Shown: positions 7,343-15,851 of the stretch, one piece after another | How the letters are laid out: the number at the start of each line of letters is the position of its first letter | Numbering within the stretch: position 1 is the stretch's first letter | NCBI GenBank assembly: GCA_011390635.1 | Contig: JAABSA010000014.1 | Span: forward strand, 23,528-87,527 | Origin: Desulfotignum sp. | Lineage (GTDB): Bacteria; Desulfobacterota; Desulfobacteria; Desulfobacterales; Desulfobacteraceae | Reading direction: 5' to 3' | Length of the DNA stretch: 64,000 bases | Program-made: the position numbers and the translations under genes | The notes under the pieces: generated by a model | What the model was told of the DNA's origin: nothing | What the model saw: the letters and a program-made list of their open reading frames with translations, nothing else | Databases searched by the model: none

Positions 7343-9070
7343 ATGGGAAAATTACTGCGTATCAACACAAAAAGCAAAACCTTTACGTTTGATGAAATAC
7401 CGGATAATTATGCCGGGCTCGGAGGAAGGGCGCTGACATCCAAAATGATCCTGGATGAAGTACCTGCCACCTGCCATCCTTTGGGAAAAAACAACAAACT
7501 CATCTTTGCACCTGGTGTTTTATCCGGATCACCTGCTGCTGATTCAGGACGGTTGTCTGCCGGTGCCAAATCTCCTTTGACCGGCGGCATCAAGGAAAGC
7601 AATGCAGGGGGGCTGGTGTCCCAGAAACTGGCAAAACTGGGTATCACCGCCCTGGTTCTGGAAGACAAACCAGATTCAGATGGTTACAGCCTGGTGGTGG
7701 TGGACAAGGACGGGGTCAAAATCCTTCCGGCAGATGATCTGGCCAAAAAAGGCAATTACGATGTCATGGAAACCCTCTGGGACAAATACGGAAAAAATGT
7801 GGGGGTTTTGAGCATCGGCCAGGCCGGTGAACAATGCCTGAAAGGTGCTTCCATCAACCAGGCGGACATGAACGGCCGGCCGGGGCGGGCCCATGGCAGG
7901 GGCGGGCTCGGGGCCGTTATGGGATCCAAAAAAATCAAGGCCATCGTGGTGGATGACAAAGGTGCCTCCCGTGTGGAAATAAAGGACCCGGAAGCATTCA
8001 AGGCTGCCAACAAACGCTGGGTGGAAATGCTTCGAAACCATCCGGTCACCGGCGAAGGTCTGCCGGCTCTGGGTACTGCGGTTCTGGTGAATGTCATCAA
8101 TGAAGCCGGCACCCTGCCCACCAAAAATTTTCGCTCCGGACGGTTTGACCATGCCCAGGCCATTTCCGGAGAGGCCATGGCGGAAACCATTCAAAAACGA
8201 AACGGCATCACCACAGAGGCCTGTCATCCCGGGTGTGTCATCAAATGCTCCAATGTGTACCATGGCAAAGACGGCAATTACCTGACCTGCGGATTTGAAT
8301 ATGAAACCATCTGGGCATTCGGGGCCCATACCACCATAAAAGATATGGATCACATTGCCATGCTGGACCGGCTCTGTGACGATTTTGGCCTGGATACCAT
8401 TGAAACCGGTGTAACCATCGGCATTGCCATGGAAGGCGGCATGATTCCCTGGGGCGACGGCCAGGCTGCCATTGACCTGCTTTCCAAAGTGGGAGAATAC
8501 GCACCTGAAGGCAAAATCATCGGCAATGGTGCCCTTTTCACAGGAGATGCCCTGGGTGTTGACAGAGTGCCGGTGGTGAAAAAACAGGCATTGCCGGCCT
8601 ATGATCCCCGCACATGCAAAGGGGTTGGTGTCACCTATGCCACCACTCCCATGGGGGCGGACCATACTGCTGGTTACGGTGTCACCGCCAACATCCTGAG
8701 CGTCGGCGGAACAGTTGATCCCCACAAAAACGAAGGCAATATTGAATTGTCCCAGGGCCTGCAGATCGCCACCGCTGCCATTGATGCAGCCGGCCTGTGC
8801 CTGTTTGTGGCCTTTGCCGTCCTGGACAATGAAGACGGTCTGCCCACTGTGGCACAGATGCTCAATGCCAGGTACGGGCTGAGCCTGACACCGGATGATA
8901 TTCTTGAACTGGGAAAATCCATTCTGAGAAATGAAAAAGAGTTCAATAAAAAAGCCGGATTTACACAAATTGATGATCAGCTGCCGGAAATGTTCACTGA
9001 TCCGGTGCCTCCCCATAATGTTGCATGGGATTTTACCACCGAAGAACTGCAAAAAACCCTGAACTTCTAA
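7343..9070 (+). CDS. aor: Aldehyde:ferredoxin oxidoreductase (tungsten-pterin enzyme)
   Basis: A 575-residue cytoplasmic enzyme that oxidises aldehydes to carboxylic acids with ferredoxin as electron acceptor, or reduces acids in reverse. The N-terminal domain begins KLLRINTKSKTFTF and GLGGRALTSKMI, with GRPGRAHGRGGLGAVMGSKKIKAI at 178-201 binding the metal-pterin. The [4Fe-4S] ligands are C294, C298 and C302 (CHPGCVIKC) with a fourth Cys near residue 490 (AGLCLFVAF), the family arrangement. Length is close to the usual 600. A strong AAGGAGG site precedes the ATG. Single-gene unit ended by a perfect hairpin at 9096-9127. The tungsten cofactor is inferred from the family. Confidence 0.93.
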   Translation: MGKLLRINTKSKTFTFDEIPDNYAGLGGRALTSKMILDEVPATCHPLGKNNKLIFAPGVLSGSPAADSGRLSAGAKSPLTGGIKESNAGGLVSQKLAKLGITALVLEDKPDSDGYSLVVVDKDGVKILPADDLAKKGNYDVMETLWDKYGKNVGVLSIGQAGEQCLKGASINQADMNGRPGRAHGRGGLGAVMGSKKIKAIVVDDKGASRVEIKDPEAFKAANKRWVEMLRNHPVTGEGLPALGTAVLVNVINEAGTLPTKNFRSGRFDHAQAISGEAMAETIQKRNGITTEACHPGCVIKCSNVYHGKDGNYLTCGFEYETIWAFGAHTTIKDMDHIAMLDRLCDDFGLDTIETGVTIGIAMEGGMIPWGDGQAAIDLLSKVGEYAPEGKIIGNGALFTGDALGVDRVPVVKKQALPAYDPRTCKGVGVTYATTPMGADHTAGYGVTANILSVGGTVDPHKNEGNIELSQGLQIATAAIDAAGLCLFVAFAVLDNEDGLPTVAQMLNARYGLSLTPDDILELGKSILRNEKEFNKKAGFTQIDDQLPEMFTDPVPPHNVAWDFTTEELQKTLNF

Positions 9071-9095
9071 TCCATATATTCTTTCCTGAACGATG

Positions 9096-9127
9096 CAAAA
9101 GGGCAGAAAAGTTTTTCTGCCCTTTTG
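9096..9127. terminator. Intrinsic terminator after aor
   Basis: A perfect 15-bp inverted repeat (9096-9110 with 9113-9127) with A-rich left and T-rich right flanks lies 25 nt after the aldehyde oxidoreductase stop. The T-rich side makes it a good rho-independent terminator. Confidence 0.8.
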
Positions 9128-9222
9128 TGATTTCCTGGATTTATCCCATCCGTTCTGGTAATATACCGGACTGTTGGTGTAGTAAAAAACTGCCATAACC
9201 CCATAAAAAACCAGAGAGAACC

Positions 9223-10518
9223 ATGAAACTTTTTGAATACCCTTCCGCTGAAGCCCGGGAACGTGTAAAAAATATCATTGACAGGGGCCTGGGATTTTCC
9301 CGGGATGATTATGACAATGTCCTGGGTTATATCAATGGTGTCAAAGCCGGTGGGGACCGGGCCCTGGTGGAATACACCAACCGGTTTGATTCTACTGCCG
9401 TTACCCTGGAAACCCTCAAAGTGACAAAAACCGAGTTTGACGAAGCTCTGGCATCGGTGGATTCCCGATTTTTAAACACCCTGGATCGTGCCATCCTTCA
9501 GCTCACCCAATTTCATGAAAAACAAAAGCAAAATGCCTGGATAGACACTCCCAGAAACGGTGTCATGGTAGGCCAGCTGGTCAGGCCGGTGGGAGCGGCC
9601 GGTGTATATGCGCCGGGAGCCAAAGGCGGAAAAACCCCGCTTTTGTCATCCGTACTCATGGGCGGGATTCCGGCCAGGGTTGCGGGCGTGCCATCCATTG
9701 TCCTGATGACCCCGCCCATGGAAAACGGAAAAATCAACCCCCATATCCTGGCAGCTGCCGGCAAGGTGGGCATCACCTCTGTGTTCAAGGCCGGCAGTGC
9801 ATGGGCCATTGCAGCCCTGGCCCATGGCACGGATCAGGTGCCAAAAGTGGATGTGATTGTAGGACCGGGCAATATCTATGTGACCCTGGCCAAAAAAATC
9901 GTGGCAGGTACGGTGGGTATTGATATGATCGCAGGGCCCAGTGAAATTCTGATCATTGCGGACAAATATGCAGACCCTGAATTTGTTGCAGCCGATCTTT
10001 TGTCCCAGGCTGAGCATGATGCCATGGCATCCGCCATCCTGGTGACCGATTCCAGGCAGCTTGCCCGTGAAACAGCAGAGGCCCTGGAACGTCAGCTCAA
10101 GGCTCTGCCCCGTCAGGAAACCGCGCGGCAGTCCATAGACAATTTCGGGGCCGTGATGCTGGTGCCTGATATTGAAACCGGCATTGCACTGTCCAACCGC
10201 CTGGCCCCGGAACACCTGGAATTGATGGTGTCGCAGCCCTTTGATTATATCGACAGGATACAGAATGCAGGTGCCCTGTTTCTGGGGTCCTACACCCCTG
10301 AACCCATGGGTGATTACATCGCCGGTCCCAACCATGTATTGCCCACCGCCGGTACGGCCCGCTTTTCCTCCGCCCTGGGGGTGGACCATTTTACCAAAAA
10401 AACCAGCCTGATTCACTATACACAAACCGCTTTTCAAAATGAGGCGGATGATGTCATCCGCCTGGCGGAAATAGAAGGCCTGCACGCCCACGCCAATTCG
10501 GTAAAAATCAGAAAATAA
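9223..10518 (+). CDS. hisD: Histidinol dehydrogenase
   Basis: A 431-residue enzyme that oxidises L-histidinol to L-histidine in two NAD-dependent steps, the end of histidine synthesis. Family motifs: GQLVRPVGAAGVYAPGAKGG (substrate channel), VDVIVGPGNIYVTLAKKIVAG, IDMIAGPSEILIIAD, LSQAEHDAMASAILVT (zinc ligands QAEHD), APEHLEL and MGDYIAGPNHVLPTAGTARF. Full length. The nearest upstream gene ends at a strong terminator, and hisS follows after 116 nt with its own promoter. The rest of the his pathway is not in the window. Confidence 0.97.
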   Translation: MKLFEYPSAEARERVKNIIDRGLGFSRDDYDNVLGYINGVKAGGDRALVEYTNRFDSTAVTLETLKVTKTEFDEALASVDSRFLNTLDRAILQLTQFHEKQKQNAWIDTPRNGVMVGQLVRPVGAAGVYAPGAKGGKTPLLSSVLMGGIPARVAGVPSIVLMTPPMENGKINPHILAAAGKVGITSVFKAGSAWAIAALAHGTDQVPKVDVIVGPGNIYVTLAKKIVAGTVGIDMIAGPSEILIIADKYADPEFVAADLLSQAEHDAMASAILVTDSRQLARETAEALERQLKALPRQETARQSIDNFGAVMLVPDIETGIALSNRLAPEHLELMVSQPFDYIDRIQNAGALFLGSYTPEPMGDYIAGPNHVLPTAGTARFSSALGVDHFTKKTSLIHYTQTAFQNEADDVIRLAEIEGLHAHANSVKIRK

Positions 10519-10551
10519 CCTTTTTCCCCACAAAAGTTTCAGGATTACGGC

Positions 10552-10581
10552 TTGACGAACAGGTTGATTTCACACTATAAA
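10552..10581 (+). promoter_or_regulatory. Sigma-70-type promoter for hisS-aspS
   Basis: TTGACG (10552-10557) and TATAAA (10576-10581) are separated by 18 nt, 54 nt before the hisS start. Confidence 0.5.
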
Positions 10582-10634
10582 GACCGTTTGTATATTATTT
10601 TGATATTAACACAAGATGTAAAGATAAAACCATC

Positions 10635-11894
10635 ATGCAGACCATAAGAGGGTTCAGAGATATACTGCCGGAACATATCCGGCTGTGGCAGAAAGTGGAA
10701 ACCCTGGCATATGAACTATTTGCGGCATTTGACTACCGGGAAATCCGCATTCCCGTGCTGGAGAAAACCCAGCTTTTCGCCCGCAGCATCGGAGAGGCCA
10801 CTGACATTGTTGAAAAAGAGATGTACACCTTTGAAGACCGCAATAAAGAGAAGCTGACCCTGCGGCCGGAAGCCACCGCATCCATCTGCCGGGCCTATAT
10901 CCAGCATAAGCTGTATGCCAGTGATCCAGTGCGCAAGTTTTTCATGACCGGTCCCATGTTCCGGCGGGAAAGACCACAGAAAGGCCGCTACCGACAATTT
11001 TACCAGATTGATGCCGAGGTGTTCGGCATTGCTTCTGCGTTTGTGGATTGTGAGCTGATTTTTTTATTAAATGAATTATTCACGCGGCTGGGCCTCACGT
11101 GTCTCACCGCCCATATCAACAGTCTGGGATGCCCGGATTGCAGACCTGCCTTTACCCAATCTTTGCTGGGTTTTCTGGGTGAAAAAAAACAGGACCTGTG
11201 CGATATCTGCCAGCGGCGGATGACAAAAAATCCCATGCGTATCCTGGATTGCAAAACCCAGACCTGTCAAGAGGTTCTGGCCGGGGCACCTGCAACGGTT
11301 GACCATCTGTGCCCGGCCTGTGAAGACCATTTTCATACGGTTAAAACCACGTTACAAAAACAGGGGGTGGATTTTTTCATTGACAAATCCCTGGTCCGGG
11401 GCCTGGACTACTACACCAGAACCGCCTGGGAAATTCAGACCACCGCTTTGGGAGCCCAGAGTGCTGTAGCCGGCGGGGGCAGATATGACGGCCTGGTGGC
11501 GGAGCTGGGAGGACCGGACACCCCTGCCATCGGGTTTGCCATCGGGTTCGACCGGCTGGTGGAAGTCATGGAACAGCTGGAACAGTTACCGGAAGAACCC
11601 GGCCTGGATCTGTTCATCGTGGCCCTGGAGGATCCTGCTATGGAAATGGCCTATCATCTGTCCTGTGACCTGAATCAGGCTGGTATCAGAACCGGCACGG
11701 ATTTCAGAGGAAAAAGTCTCAAAGCCCTTATGAAAAGGGCAGACAAACGCAATGCCCGCCATGTCCTTATTGCCGGACCATCCGAACTCAAAGACAAGGC
11801 ATTGATTTTGCGAAACATGGTTACCAGAGAACAGACCACCATCCCCATGGACCAGCTGGTACCTGCACTGAAAAAAATTTTACAAACCACATAA
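10635..11894 (+). CDS. hisS: Histidine--tRNA ligase
   Basis: A 419-residue class II aminoacyl-tRNA synthetase that charges tRNA-His. It begins MQTIRGFRDILPEHI. Class II motif 2 is PVRKFFMTGPMFRRERPQKGR with FYQIDAEVFG, the histidine-specific motif is LVRGLDYYTRTAWEI and motif 3 is TPAIGFAIGFDRLVEVM. The C-terminal anticodon domain covers roughly residues 325-419. Four cysteines in pairs (CPDC, CDIC; around 165-195) sit in the insertion domain, as in many anaerobes. Followed by aspS after 19 nt, so hisS-aspS is a synthetase operon. Confidence 0.97.
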   Translation: MQTIRGFRDILPEHIRLWQKVETLAYELFAAFDYREIRIPVLEKTQLFARSIGEATDIVEKEMYTFEDRNKEKLTLRPEATASICRAYIQHKLYASDPVRKFFMTGPMFRRERPQKGRYRQFYQIDAEVFGIASAFVDCELIFLLNELFTRLGLTCLTAHINSLGCPDCRPAFTQSLLGFLGEKKQDLCDICQRRMTKNPMRILDCKTQTCQEVLAGAPATVDHLCPACEDHFHTVKTTLQKQGVDFFIDKSLVRGLDYYTRTAWEIQTTALGAQSAVAGGGRYDGLVAELGGPDTPAIGFAIGFDRLVEVMEQLEQLPEEPGLDLFIVALEDPAMEMAYHLSCDLNQAGIRTGTDFRGKSLKALMKRADKRNARHVLIAGPSELKDKALILRNMVTREQTTIPMDQLVPALKKILQTT

Positions 11895-11913
11895 TGGATA
11901 GAGGACATACCAG

Positions 11914-13701
11914 GTGACAGATTTATTAGGAAATATGAAGCGGACCCATTTCTGCTCCGAACTTCGGGACAAGGATATGGATAAACAGGTGGTATTGATG
12001 GGGTGGGTACAGCACCGCAGAGATCACGGCGGAGTTATTTTTGTGGACCTGCGGGACAGAGAGGGCATCACCCAGGTAGTATTCAATCCCATGATATCAG
12101 AGACGGTCCATGCAAAAGCCCAGGAAATCAGAAGTGAATATGTGCTGGGCATCCGGGGAAAAGTTGTGGCCAGGCCGGAAGATATGCTGAACCCCAATAT
12201 GGCAACCGGCGCCATTGAAATCCTGGTGGAGGAGTTAAAAATCTTTTCCCATGCCAGAACCCCGATTTTTCTTATTGAAGACCGGGTGGAAGCCTCTGAA
12301 AATATCCGGCTCCAATATCGTTATCTGGACCTGCGACGTCCCCAGTTGAAACGCAATATCCTGGCCCGGCACCAGGCGACCATGGCCATCCGCAACTATC
12401 TGGACCACAATGGCTTCATCGATATTGAAACCCCTTTTCTCACCCGGTCCACGCCCGAAGGCGCCAGAGACTATCTGGTTCCCTCCCGGGTCAACCAGGG
12501 CCAGTTTTATGCCTTGCCCCAGTCTCCCCAGCTGTTCAAACAGCTGCTCATGATTTCAGGATTCGACCGGTATTATCAGATTGTCAAATGCTTTCGGGAT
12601 GAAGATCTCAGAGCCGACCGCCAGCCGGAATTCACCCAGATCGACATGGAATTGTCCTTTGTGGACGAAAACCAGATCATGGAGATTGCCGAAGGCCTGA
12701 TCTGCGCCATTTTCAAAAAAGTGCTGGACATGGACCTTGCCACCCCCTTTCCGCGGCTCACCTATGCCGAGGCCATGGAGCGATTCGGCCTGGACCGTCC
12801 GGATCTCCGGTTTGATCTGGAACTTGTCAATGTATCGGATATTGTAGCAGACGCCAGTTTCAAGGTGTTTGCCAATGTGGTCAAAAACGGCGGCCTGGTG
12901 AAGGCTGTCAACGCCAAGGGATGTGCCGCCTTTACCCGCAAACAGATCGACGAGCTCACCGAGTTTGCCGCAATATACCGTGCCAAAGGGCTGGCATGGA
13001 TCAAAATCAAGGAAGATCAATGGCAGTCACCCATTGCCAAATTTTTCACAGATGATGAAAAACAGGCCCTGGCGAAGCGTCTGGATCTTATGCCTGGTGA
13101 CATCGTTTTTTTTGTGGCAGACCAGCCCCATATCACCAATGAGGCGCTGGGTCAGCTTAGAAACGAGCTGGCCCGCCGGCTCAAACTGATACCGGAAGAC
13201 CAGTTCACCTTCACCTGGGTGACAGATTTTCCCCTCTTTGAATACGATGATACTGAAAAGCGCTACCAGGCCCTGCACCATCCGTTTACCGCCCCCAGTG
13301 AAACAGATATCCCCAAGCTTGACACCGCGCCTCTGGAAGTCAATTCAAGAGCCTATGACCTGGTACTCAACGGTATTGAAATCGGCGGTGGCAGTATCCG
13401 TATCCATGACACACTTCTGCAGGAAAAGGTACTGGACTGCCTGGGTATCAAACAGGAAGAGGCCCATGAAAAGTTTGGATTTCTACTGGAGGCCCTGGCA
13501 TCCGGAGCTCCTCCCCACGGCGGCATTGCATTTGGCCTGGATCGGCTCATCATGCTGTTGTGCAAGGAAGATTCCATCCGCAATGTCATTGCCTTTCCCA
13601 AAACACAGAAGGCCACCTGCCTTTTAACGGAAGCCCCTTCGGCTACATCCACTGCCCAGCTTCAGGAACTGGGCATCAAGATATCCAAAATTGAAGGATG
13701 A
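11914..13701 (+). CDS. aspS: Aspartate--tRNA ligase
   Basis: A 595-residue bacterial-type AspRS: an N-terminal OB-fold (WVQHRRDHGGVIFVDLRDREGITQVVF), class II catalytic core with LPQSPQLFKQLLMISGFDRYYQIVKCFRDEDLRADRQPEFTQID motif 2, a GAD insertion domain (about 295-420) and motif 3 near GIAFGLDRLIMLL. The GTG at 11914 has an AGAGG site 9 nt upstream; an ATG at 11935 would trim seven residues. Whether it is discriminating or also makes Asp-tRNA-Asn cannot be judged here; no gatCAB gene is present. Confidence 0.97.
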   Translation: MTDLLGNMKRTHFCSELRDKDMDKQVVLMGWVQHRRDHGGVIFVDLRDREGITQVVFNPMISETVHAKAQEIRSEYVLGIRGKVVARPEDMLNPNMATGAIEILVEELKIFSHARTPIFLIEDRVEASENIRLQYRYLDLRRPQLKRNILARHQATMAIRNYLDHNGFIDIETPFLTRSTPEGARDYLVPSRVNQGQFYALPQSPQLFKQLLMISGFDRYYQIVKCFRDEDLRADRQPEFTQIDMELSFVDENQIMEIAEGLICAIFKKVLDMDLATPFPRLTYAEAMERFGLDRPDLRFDLELVNVSDIVADASFKVFANVVKNGGLVKAVNAKGCAAFTRKQIDELTEFAAIYRAKGLAWIKIKEDQWQSPIAKFFTDDEKQALAKRLDLMPGDIVFFVADQPHITNEALGQLRNELARRLKLIPEDQFTFTWVTDFPLFEYDDTEKRYQALHHPFTAPSETDIPKLDTAPLEVNSRAYDLVLNGIEIGGGSIRIHDTLLQEKVLDCLGIKQEEAHEKFGFLLEALASGAPPHGGIAFGLDRLIMLLCKEDSIRNVIAFPKTQKATCLLTEAPSATSTAQLQELGIKISKIEG

Positions 13702-13710
13702 TACAGGGCA

Positions 13711-13977
13711 CTATACCTGTTTGCGCTTTACATGGAGGATGGGGGTATTGAAGACCAAAGCTGATACATTTTCGTCCCGCTTGACTTTTAACTCCAGAGA
13801 ATCTTTATCGATTTCAAAATATTTGGAAATTACATCCACAATATCCTGCTGTAAATCTGTCAAGGTGGTGTCATTGACTTCGAGTTTATCATAAATCAAA
13901 GAGAATTGAAGCCGTTTTTTAGCGGCATCTTTGCTGTTTTTTTTGGTGGTGAACCGTTTGAATAATCCGCTGAGCAT
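13711..13977 (-). CDS. minE: Cell division topological specificity factor MinE
   Basis: An 88-residue protein beginning MLSGLFKRF, with the anti-MinCD helix region near KNSKDAAKKRLQFSLIYDK and the C-terminal dimer domain (LQQDIVDVISKYFEID). MinE drives pole-to-pole oscillation of MinCD so that the Z-ring forms at midcell. The start at 13977 has a TAAGGAG site; a longer frame from 14028 would overlap minD. Third gene of minCDE, 11 nt after minD. Converges on aspS with a 9-nt gap. Confidence 0.93.
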   Translation of the reverse strand: MLSGLFKRFTTKKNSKDAAKKRLQFSLIYDKLEVNDTTLTDLQQDIVDVISKYFEIDKDSLELKVKRDENVSALVFNTPILHVKRKQV

Positions 13978-13988
13978 GAAAATTCTCC

Positions 13989-14789
13989 TTATTGTTTTAA
14001 CCCGAATGTCTTGCTTATTTTTTGCCACATGCTGGTTTTGTAGACAGGCATTTCAATAGGAAGATCTGCTTCTCCGTTGAGGCGCCTGGCAATCTGCCGA
14101 AATGCCGCCCCGGCCTTTGAATCAGTCTGAAGCACTAAAGGAGTACCGGTATTGGAAGAAATCAATACCTTTTCATCCATGGGAACCAGCCCCACAAGAT
14201 CAATGGACAAGACTTCCAGAACATCTTCATGACTGAGCATTTCACCACGCATAACCCGTGCCGGTTCAATGCGGTTGACAATGAGTTTGGGACTCAGGGA
14301 CCTTGCATACAGCAACCCGATGACCCGGTCTGCATCCCTGACGGCAGATACATCCGGGGTGCAGATTACCAGCGCTTCATCGGCAGATACCACTGAATTT
14401 TCAAATCCCCTTTCAATGCCCGCAGGCGAATCCATAATAATATAATCAAATTTGGACCGCAGCTGTTTTGCAATCCGTTCAATACCGGCGGTGGTCAGCA
14501 CATCCTTGTTGTCACTCTGGGAAGCGGGGATCAAAAACAGGTTTTCAATTCTTCTGTCCCGAATGGCCGCCTGTTCAATCTTGCACCGATCCTGGACCAC
14601 GTCCACAATATTAAATACAATCCGGTTTTCCAGCCCCATGACAACATCAAGATTGCGCAGTCCAATATCCATATCCACAATGGCCACGCGGTTGCCTTCC
14701 AGGGCAAGTGCTGCACCAATGGAAGAGGTGGCTGTGGTCTTTCCTACGCCGCCTTTTCCGGATGTGACAACAATGATTTTTCCTTCCAA
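13989..14789 (-). CDS. minD: Septum site-determining ATPase MinD
   Basis: A 266-residue ParA/MinD-type ATPase. The deviant Walker A is VTSGKGGVGKTTATSSIGAALA at 8-29, Walker A-prime/B segments are VDMDIGLRNLDVVMGLENR and YIIMDSPAGIERG, and the last 15 residues (YKTSMWQKISKTFG) form the amphipathic membrane-targeting helix. It recruits MinC to the membrane and is stimulated by MinE. Middle gene of the minCDE operon. Confidence 0.96.
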   Translation of the reverse strand: MEGKIIVVTSGKGGVGKTTATSSIGAALALEGNRVAIVDMDIGLRNLDVVMGLENRIVFNIVDVVQDRCKIEQAAIRDRRIENLFLIPASQSDNKDVLTTAGIERIAKQLRSKFDYIIMDSPAGIERGFENSVVSADEALVICTPDVSAVRDADRVIGLLYARSLSPKLIVNRIEPARVMRGEMLSHEDVLEVLSIDLVGLVPMDEKVLISSNTGTPLVLQTDSKAGAAFRQIARRLNGEADLPIEMPVYKTSMWQKISKTFGLKQ

Positions 14790-14816
14790 GTTCGCACCTC
14801 TTTTTTTAATGTATGT

Positions 14817-15506
14817 TTACACCGCTTCCGGCCAGGGCATTTTTTTAAAAGGATTTGTCTTCATGTAATCCTGGACCAGGATGCTTTTATTTTTCACACA
14901 GGCAAACTCCGGCATTGCATGGCTGGTTTCTTCACTGCCGGCAGCCGTAATTGTACCAATTTTGATACTGGTGGGATCAAAGGCAAGGGCAAACACAATG
15001 GCTGTTTCATTTTCCGGATTTCCGGCATGGACTTTTCCAGACAGCCTGCCCAGCACAATGATATCGCCGCCGGCAAGAATTTCCGCACCTGGATTGACAT
15101 CTCCAAAAATCACCACATGCCTTCTTGTATCAATCTTCTGGCCGGACCTGACCCTGCCCCGCAGCATCAGCACATCACTGCGGTGGTGGTTCCAACCTTT
15201 AAAAAGATCCCGCTGCCGAATTCTTTGTGTGGGAACCGATTGTTTTTTGGGCGGGCTTGTAACCCTGCCCACCTCAAATTTTTCAATCAACCGGGTTTTG
15301 ACAAGCGCGAACAGATCCTCATGGCCCGGTGCATCTCCCATATCTATGACGACACTGGCATTGACAGCCAGATGTTTCAACTTTTTGAAGATCTTGTCGA
15401 CTTCCGTGATCAATAGATCTTCAGGCCTGGAAGGATCCAAAGAAATCCATAGTCCCCCTCCTACCCCCTTGATTTTTACAGGCGCGGCGTTTTTAAAATG
15501 TATCAT
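14817..15506 (-). CDS. minC: Septum site-determining protein MinC
   Basis: A 229-residue FtsZ-assembly inhibitor. The N-terminal domain (1-105) has the alpha/beta MinC_N fold (DLLITEVDKIFKKLKHL). The C-terminal beta-helix (about 120-220) shows the family repeats: MLRGRVRSGQKIDTRRHVVIFGDVNPGAEILAGGDIIVLGRLSGKVHAG. First gene of minCDE, with a near-consensus promoter 50-80 nt upstream. Confidence 0.95.
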   Translation of the reverse strand: MIHFKNAAPVKIKGVGGGLWISLDPSRPEDLLITEVDKIFKKLKHLAVNASVVIDMGDAPGHEDLFALVKTRLIEKFEVGRVTSPPKKQSVPTQRIRQRDLFKGWNHHRSDVLMLRGRVRSGQKIDTRRHVVIFGDVNPGAEILAGGDIIVLGRLSGKVHAGNPENETAIVFALAFDPTSIKIGTITAAGSEETSHAMPEFACVKNKSILVQDYMKTNPFKKMPWPEAV

Positions 15507-15554
15507 GGTATCGGTTTGGCAAATGCCTTTTTATCCTGCGTATAAATTTGGGGA

Positions 15555-15583
15555 AATATATGAAATCGGGCAAACCATGTCAA
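15555..15583 (-). promoter_or_regulatory. Near-consensus sigma-70 promoter of minCDE
   Basis: On the reverse strand TTGACA (15583-15578), a 17-nt spacer and TATATT (15560-15555) predict transcription from about 15548, 42 nt upstream of the minC start. Confidence 0.75.
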
Positions 15584-15629
15584 GCAATGAAAATGAGAAA
15601 CGCACAATTGCAAAATAATTGTTTTTGTA

Positions 15630-15657
15630 TTGACACCGGAAAATGAGGGTCTATAAT
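15630..15657 (+). promoter_or_regulatory. Consensus sigma-70 promoter upstream of DAHP synthase
   Basis: TTGACA (15630-15635), 16-nt spacer and TATAAT (15652-15657), both hexamers fully consensus. The predicted start near 15664 leaves a leader of about 190 nt before the DAHP synthase start. Divergent from, and not overlapping, the minCDE promoter. Confidence 0.8.
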
Positions 15658-15665
15658 ACGCTGCC

Positions 15666-15830
15666 ATGAATCTGTTCTTATGTATAGAAACAAACAACCA
15701 CGATCACCTGGATGCAGGCCCTGCTGAAGGCAGCATCTCTGTATTTGAAAGAAATGCAACTCTCTTGTTTTCCGGTAACAACCTGATCTTTCAAGCCTTT
15801 TGTGTTGCCCTAACCTGTGAATGCTGGTAA
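15666..15830 (+). CDS. Possible 54-codon leader ORF before DAHP synthase
   Basis: An open frame of 54 codons begins with ATG about 2 nt after the predicted transcription start and ends 21 nt before the DAHP synthase start. The product would be rich in Phe (five) and end CECW. No ribosome-binding site is possible, so translation would be leaderless. It may be a leader peptide linked to aromatic amino acid supply, or chance. I see no convincing terminator/antiterminator pair. Confidence 0.25.
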   Translation: MNLFLCIETNNHDHLDAGPAEGSISVFERNATLLFSGNNLIFQAFCVALTCECW

Positions 15831-15851
15831 AACCCCTAATGGAGGATGCGT

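Noticed and set aside
7676..9196. Long reverse-strand open frame (506 codons) opposite the aldehyde oxidoreductase
   Set aside because: It lies wholly opposite a gene with clear family motifs and its translation shows no protein-family features; it is an antisense shadow of codon bias.
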